Shown one piece after another: positions 61,240-64,000 of a stretch of DNA of 64,000 nt. The DNA lies in the NCBI GenBank assembly GCA_964600665.1, contig CAZRKC010000008.1:1-64000 (forward strand), read 5' to 3'. Every line of letters starts with the position of its first letter. Within the stretch, counting starts at the first letter, position 1. The notes under the pieces were generated by a model that was not told the origin of the DNA, did no database searches, and worked only from the letters and a program-made list of their open reading frames with translations. The stretch comes from CAZRKC01 sp964600665. Lineage in GTDB: Bacteria > Bacillota > SLNR01. The translations under genes were made by a program, and so were the position numbers.

Positions 61240-62304
61240 TTAATCTTCACTGAACTCCAGTTCCTCGACTGCATCAATCAATGCTTGCACCAACTGGTCT
61301 TCCGGTATGCTTTTTACAATCTTGCCCTTCATGAATAGGATCCCTTGCCCGTCACCACCGGCAATCCCAACATCCGCTTCCCGCGCTTCACCTGGACCAT
61401 TGACAACGCATCCCATAATTGCAACCTTCAAAGGTTTCTGAAAATGCTTGATTCTCTCCTCCACCTGCCTTGCAATGGCTAACAGGTCGATTCTGGTCCT
61501 ACCGCATGTCGGGCATGAGATTATCTCCGGGCCACGAGTTCTCAATCCAAGGGATTTGAGTATATCCCAGCCGACTCGCACTTCTTCGATTGGATCTGCG
61601 GTCAATGAAACGCGAATCGTATCCCCAATTCCCATATACAGCAATGCCCCGATTCCAACTGCAGACTTGATCGTTCCCATATCCTTCGTACCTGCTTCTG
61701 TAACTCCCACATGGAGGGGATAGTGGATCTGGTCTGCAATCAAGCGGTATGCATCAATCGTTGTATTCACATCTGCAGCTTTCATTGAAAGGACGATTTC
61801 TTCATAACCGAGCTTTTCCAAAATAAGCACATGTCGCAGGGCGCTTTCAATCATCGCTTCCGCACATGGATGTCCGTACTTCGCCAGTATGTCCTTTTCC
61901 ACAGACCCGGAATTAACACCAATCCGGATGGGAATACCATGTGTTTTTGCTGATTCAACCAAAGATCGGATACCTAATTCAGATCCGATATTCCCAGGAT
62001 TGATCCGCAGGCCATCAACACCCATGGCTACGGCAGTCAAAGCAATACGGTAGTCAAAATGGATGTCTGCGACGATTGGAATGTGCACTTTGGATTTGAT
62101 TTCACCGAGTGCCATCGCAGCCTCATGGTCTGGAACTGCCAAACGAATGATCTCACATCCGGCCTGCTCTAGTTGGAGAACCTGATTGACTGTCGCTACC
62201 ACATCCCGTGTGTCCGTCTTTGTCATTGATTGGACGGTCACCGGTGCATTACCACCAATGGTCAGTGTTCCCAGATGGACCGGTCTACTCCATCGTCTCT
62301 TCAT
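61240..62304 (-). CDS. ispG: 4-hydroxy-3-methylbut-2-en-1-yl diphosphate synthase
   Basis: 354 residues, the bacterial short form. Penultimate MEP-pathway enzyme with a 4Fe-4S cluster bound by CPTCGR and MGCVVNGPGEA. VQSMTKTDTRDV and LRINPGNIG are family motifs. Together with dxr here and ispH at 14249 the window holds three MEP genes. The ATG at 62304 follows GGGTGGT; a GTG is three bases before it. Confidence 0.96.
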   Translation of the reverse strand: MKRRWSRPVHLGTLTIGGNAPVTVQSMTKTDTRDVVATVNQVLQLEQAGCEIIRLAVPDHEAAMALGEIKSKVHIPIVADIHFDYRIALTAVAMGVDGLRINPGNIGSELGIRSLVESAKTHGIPIRIGVNSGSVEKDILAKYGHPCAEAMIESALRHVLILEKLGYEEIVLSMKAADVNTTIDAYRLIADQIHYPLHVGVTEAGTKDMGTIKSAVGIGALLYMGIGDTIRVSLTADPIEEVRVGWDILKSLGLRTRGPEIISCPTCGRTRIDLLAIARQVEERIKHFQKPLKVAIMGCVVNGPGEAREADVGIAGGDGQGILFMKGKIVKSIPEDQLVQALIDAVEELEFSED

Positions 62305-62325
62305 CACCCCACCACCCTATCACCT

Positions 62326-63360
62326 TCACATGCGCCCAATATTCAAAATATCACGATACGCAACAAATATCGCCAATAACATCAACAGTGCAAACCCGAT
62401 GACGTGGAACATATTCTCTTTATCCTGTGCCACTGGCTTCCCGCGAATTCCCTCAATGGCTAGAAACACCAGTCTGCTCCCGTCCAGTGCAGGGATCGGA
62501 ATCAGATTAAACAACCCAATATTGATGTTGATAATCGCTGCCAGGTTAAGGAGATAGGGAAATCCCAAGCGAGCTGCCCTTCCGAGTACTCGCGTGATTG
62601 CAATGGGTCCAGATATATCCGCGGCCATTTTTCCGGTAATCATCTGCCAAATCGCATTAAGGATCAACCCTGCAACAAAAAAGGTCTGTTGAATTCCAAA
62701 CCGAATCTGCTCGATGATCGTCGCAGGTCTGACTAAATAGGTACCAGTGATTCCGATGACACCTTTGCTGTCTTCTTCGCGCATCTTCGGTGTCACGGTC
62801 AGTGTCTTTTCAATTTCATCTCTTTCTATGACCAGGGACAATGGTTGATTCGGATTTGCATTAATAACTGCAACCAGATCAGTCCAGTTCTGCACAGGTT
62901 CCCCATCGACTGACAACACGAGATCCCCTGGAAGCAACCCAGCCAAATCCGCAGGTTCACCGATGATGATCTCACCGATCCGAGCCTCGTCAGAAAACTC
63001 ACCCGTGGGAATTCCGGTCAACGACACCAAAAGCCCAAACATGACCATCGCTAAGAGAAAATTCATTGTAGCGCCAGCAATTATAACACCCATCCGTTTC
63101 CCAACGGATTTTTTAGCAAAACCATTCTCATTATCGAGATCATCCGGATCAGTCCCTGCCATGCGCACAAATCCGCCCAGTGGGAGAAGACGCAAAGTAT
63201 ACCGTGTTTCCTGCCGCTGGAAAGTGAAAATCTTTGGCCCAAACCCGATACCAAATTCCAATACGTCGATTCCTGCTCGCTTCGCCGCAAGGAAATGTCC
63301 TAACTCATGAATAAAAATCAATAAACCAAAAACAATCAGCGCAATCCATAAAGAATTCAT
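62326..63360 (-). CDS. rseP: Site-2 intramembrane metalloprotease RseP/RasP
   Basis: 344 residues. HELGHFLAAKRAGI near residue 20 provides the zinc HExxH (H-E-L-G-H), a PDZ domain spans about 115-190, and ALDGSRLVFLAIEGIRGKPV near the end holds the third ligand Asp. About four membrane helices. It cleaves anti-sigma factors and signal-peptide remnants. ATG at 63360 after GGGAAGGTG. Confidence 0.96.
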   Translation of the reverse strand: MNSLWIALIVFGLLIFIHELGHFLAAKRAGIDVLEFGIGFGPKIFTFQRQETRYTLRLLPLGGFVRMAGTDPDDLDNENGFAKKSVGKRMGVIIAGATMNFLLAMVMFGLLVSLTGIPTGEFSDEARIGEIIIGEPADLAGLLPGDLVLSVDGEPVQNWTDLVAVINANPNQPLSLVIERDEIEKTLTVTPKMREEDSKGVIGITGTYLVRPATIIEQIRFGIQQTFFVAGLILNAIWQMITGKMAADISGPIAITRVLGRAARLGFPYLLNLAAIININIGLFNLIPIPALDGSRLVFLAIEGIRGKPVAQDKENMFHVIGFALLMLLAIFVAYRDILNIGRM

Positions 63361-63361
63361 A

Positions 63362-64000
63362 TTAACACCTTCCCTTTTTGTCAGGGGCATCCCGCCATTG
63401 TGAGGCCTGGCGTCTGGCCCAGTTATCAGATTCGAGGATTTCCTCCATGCTTGGACGCTTGTGGACTCGATGTTGTTCCATAACCGTCATGATCAAAGCA
63501 GCTATCCCCATAAAACCAATATCCCCAGACAAAAACCGCTCTACTGCCTTTTCATTCGCCGCGTTAAATACAGCTGGCATGGTACCACCAATCCGGCCAG
63601 CCTCATACGCCAGCGAAAGCCCAGGGAATCGGAGCAAATCCGGGTGTTCAAATGTCAGCGCACTGATACGAGTTAGATCCAGCAGCGGATACGAATTCAT
63701 CAACCGTCTTGGATACCCAAGGGCATATTGAATCGGAACCCGCATATCCGGTAGTCCCAGTTGAGCCTTAACTGATCCGTCACAGAACTCAACCATGGAA
63801 TGCACAATGCTTTGCCGATGAATCAATACTTGAATCAGATCCAACGGACAGTCAAATAACCATTTTGCTTCCAGTACTTCAAGTCCCTTATTGACCATTG
63901 TCGCTGAGTCAATGGATATTTTCTGACCCATTTTCCAATTTGGATGTTGCAAAGCCTGTGATGGAGTAATGGATCCCATTTGTTCAATGGCAGTATCCCG
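63362..64000 (-). CDS. dxr: 1-deoxy-D-xylulose 5-phosphate reductoisomerase (partial, 5' end outside the window)
   Basis: The C-terminal 212 residues are present and the frame runs open to the window edge. KISIDSATMVNKGLEVLEA contains active-site Ser/Lys and VHSMVEFCDGSVKAQLG is the flexible loop. First committed step of the MEP pathway. In the usually conserved Ile-His-Pro-Gln-Ser motif, Arg replaces Pro (IHRQS). Ends two bases before rseP. Confidence 0.96.
   Translation of the reverse strand, partial: RDTAIEQMGSITPSQALQHPNWKMGQKISIDSATMVNKGLEVLEAKWLFDCPLDLIQVLIHRQSIVHSMVEFCDGSVKAQLGLPDMRVPIQYALGYPRRLMNSYPLLDLTRISALTFEHPDLLRFPGLSLAYEAGRIGGTMPAVFNAANEKAVERFLSGDIGFMGIAALIMTVMEQHRVHKRPSMEEILESDNWARRQASQWRDAPDKKGRC

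Noticed and set aside
1..64000. Prophage, insertion sequence, CRISPR array, tRNA or rRNA genes
   Set aside because: No transposase, integrase or phage-like proteins, no regularly spaced repeats and no tRNA or rRNA signatures were seen.

Overview
The window is chromosomal housekeeping DNA from a Gram-positive-type bacterium of moderate G+C, most likely a Bacillota of the Clostridia or a neighbouring class. This rests on the order dxr-rseP-ispG-proS...rimP-nusA-ylxR-ylxQ-infB-ylxP-rbfA-nrnA-truB-ribF-rpsO-pnp, an ispH-rpsA gene fusion, RNase J, an FtsK/SpoIIIE translocase, a perfect CIRCE operator before groESL, an M-box Mg2+ riboswitch and strong AGGAGG-type ribosome binding sites. Genus or species cannot be called from the sequence. 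No tRNA, rRNA, CRISPR array, insertion sequence or prophage was recognised.

Almost everything is on the minus strand, so transcription runs from high to low coordinates. The exceptions are topB (12089-14215) and an mgtE-methyltransferase island (44812-47278). From right to left: 64000-58817 holds isoprenoid genes (dxr, ispG), the rseP protease, proS and a glycosyltransferase, followed by an mgtC-like gene where polC lies in Bacillus. 58143-47322 is the translation/RNA operon from rimP to pnp. 47278-44812 is the plus-strand Mg2+ transport island. 44818-40973 is dut-asd-udg-rnj. 40878-33315 is ftsK followed by 5-oxoprolinase genes (pxpA, fused pxpBC), an AtpZ-like membrane protein, an orphan pyruvate-kinase C-domain protein, an amidohydrolase, a SIS-domain isomerase and a ribokinase-like kinase. 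32249-31206 is mreB/mbl. 31135-26976 holds an M20 peptidase, yigZ, a MoaD/ThiS-like protein, a NERD-domain membrane protein and dacF.

26618-24558 is groES-groEL under CIRCE. 24483-20437 carries a DUF1445 protein and a DUF4392 protein, together the two halves of the D-glutamate cyclase DGLUCY, then a RocB-type peptidase and plsY. 20419-14205 holds an HI0933-type flavoprotein and aroH-aroF-cmk-plsC-ispH/rpsA. 12049-8279 is a DUF512 radical-SAM protein with der and gpsA, followed by HU. 7620-3569 is a threonine/lysine-branch operon, thrR-hom-thrB-lysC. 3536-110 encodes a three-subunit HcnABC-like amino acid or amine dehydrogenase.

The most interesting signal is the mgtE leader. In order it has a sigma-A promoter, an M-box riboswitch, a terminator with a competing antiterminator, and a 28-codon upstream ORF that begins Met-Asp-Pro-Ala-Pro, like the enterobacterial MgtL leader peptide. 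Two mutually exclusive hairpins around the uORF stop codon follow, one of which would cover the mgtE ribosome binding site. This suggests two layers of Mg2+ sensing, riboswitch plus ribosome destabilisation, in a Gram-positive mgtE gene. A second theme is glutamate/5-oxoproline metabolism: the D-glutamate cyclase halves, PxpABC and two M20 peptidases all lie in one 17 kb stretch.
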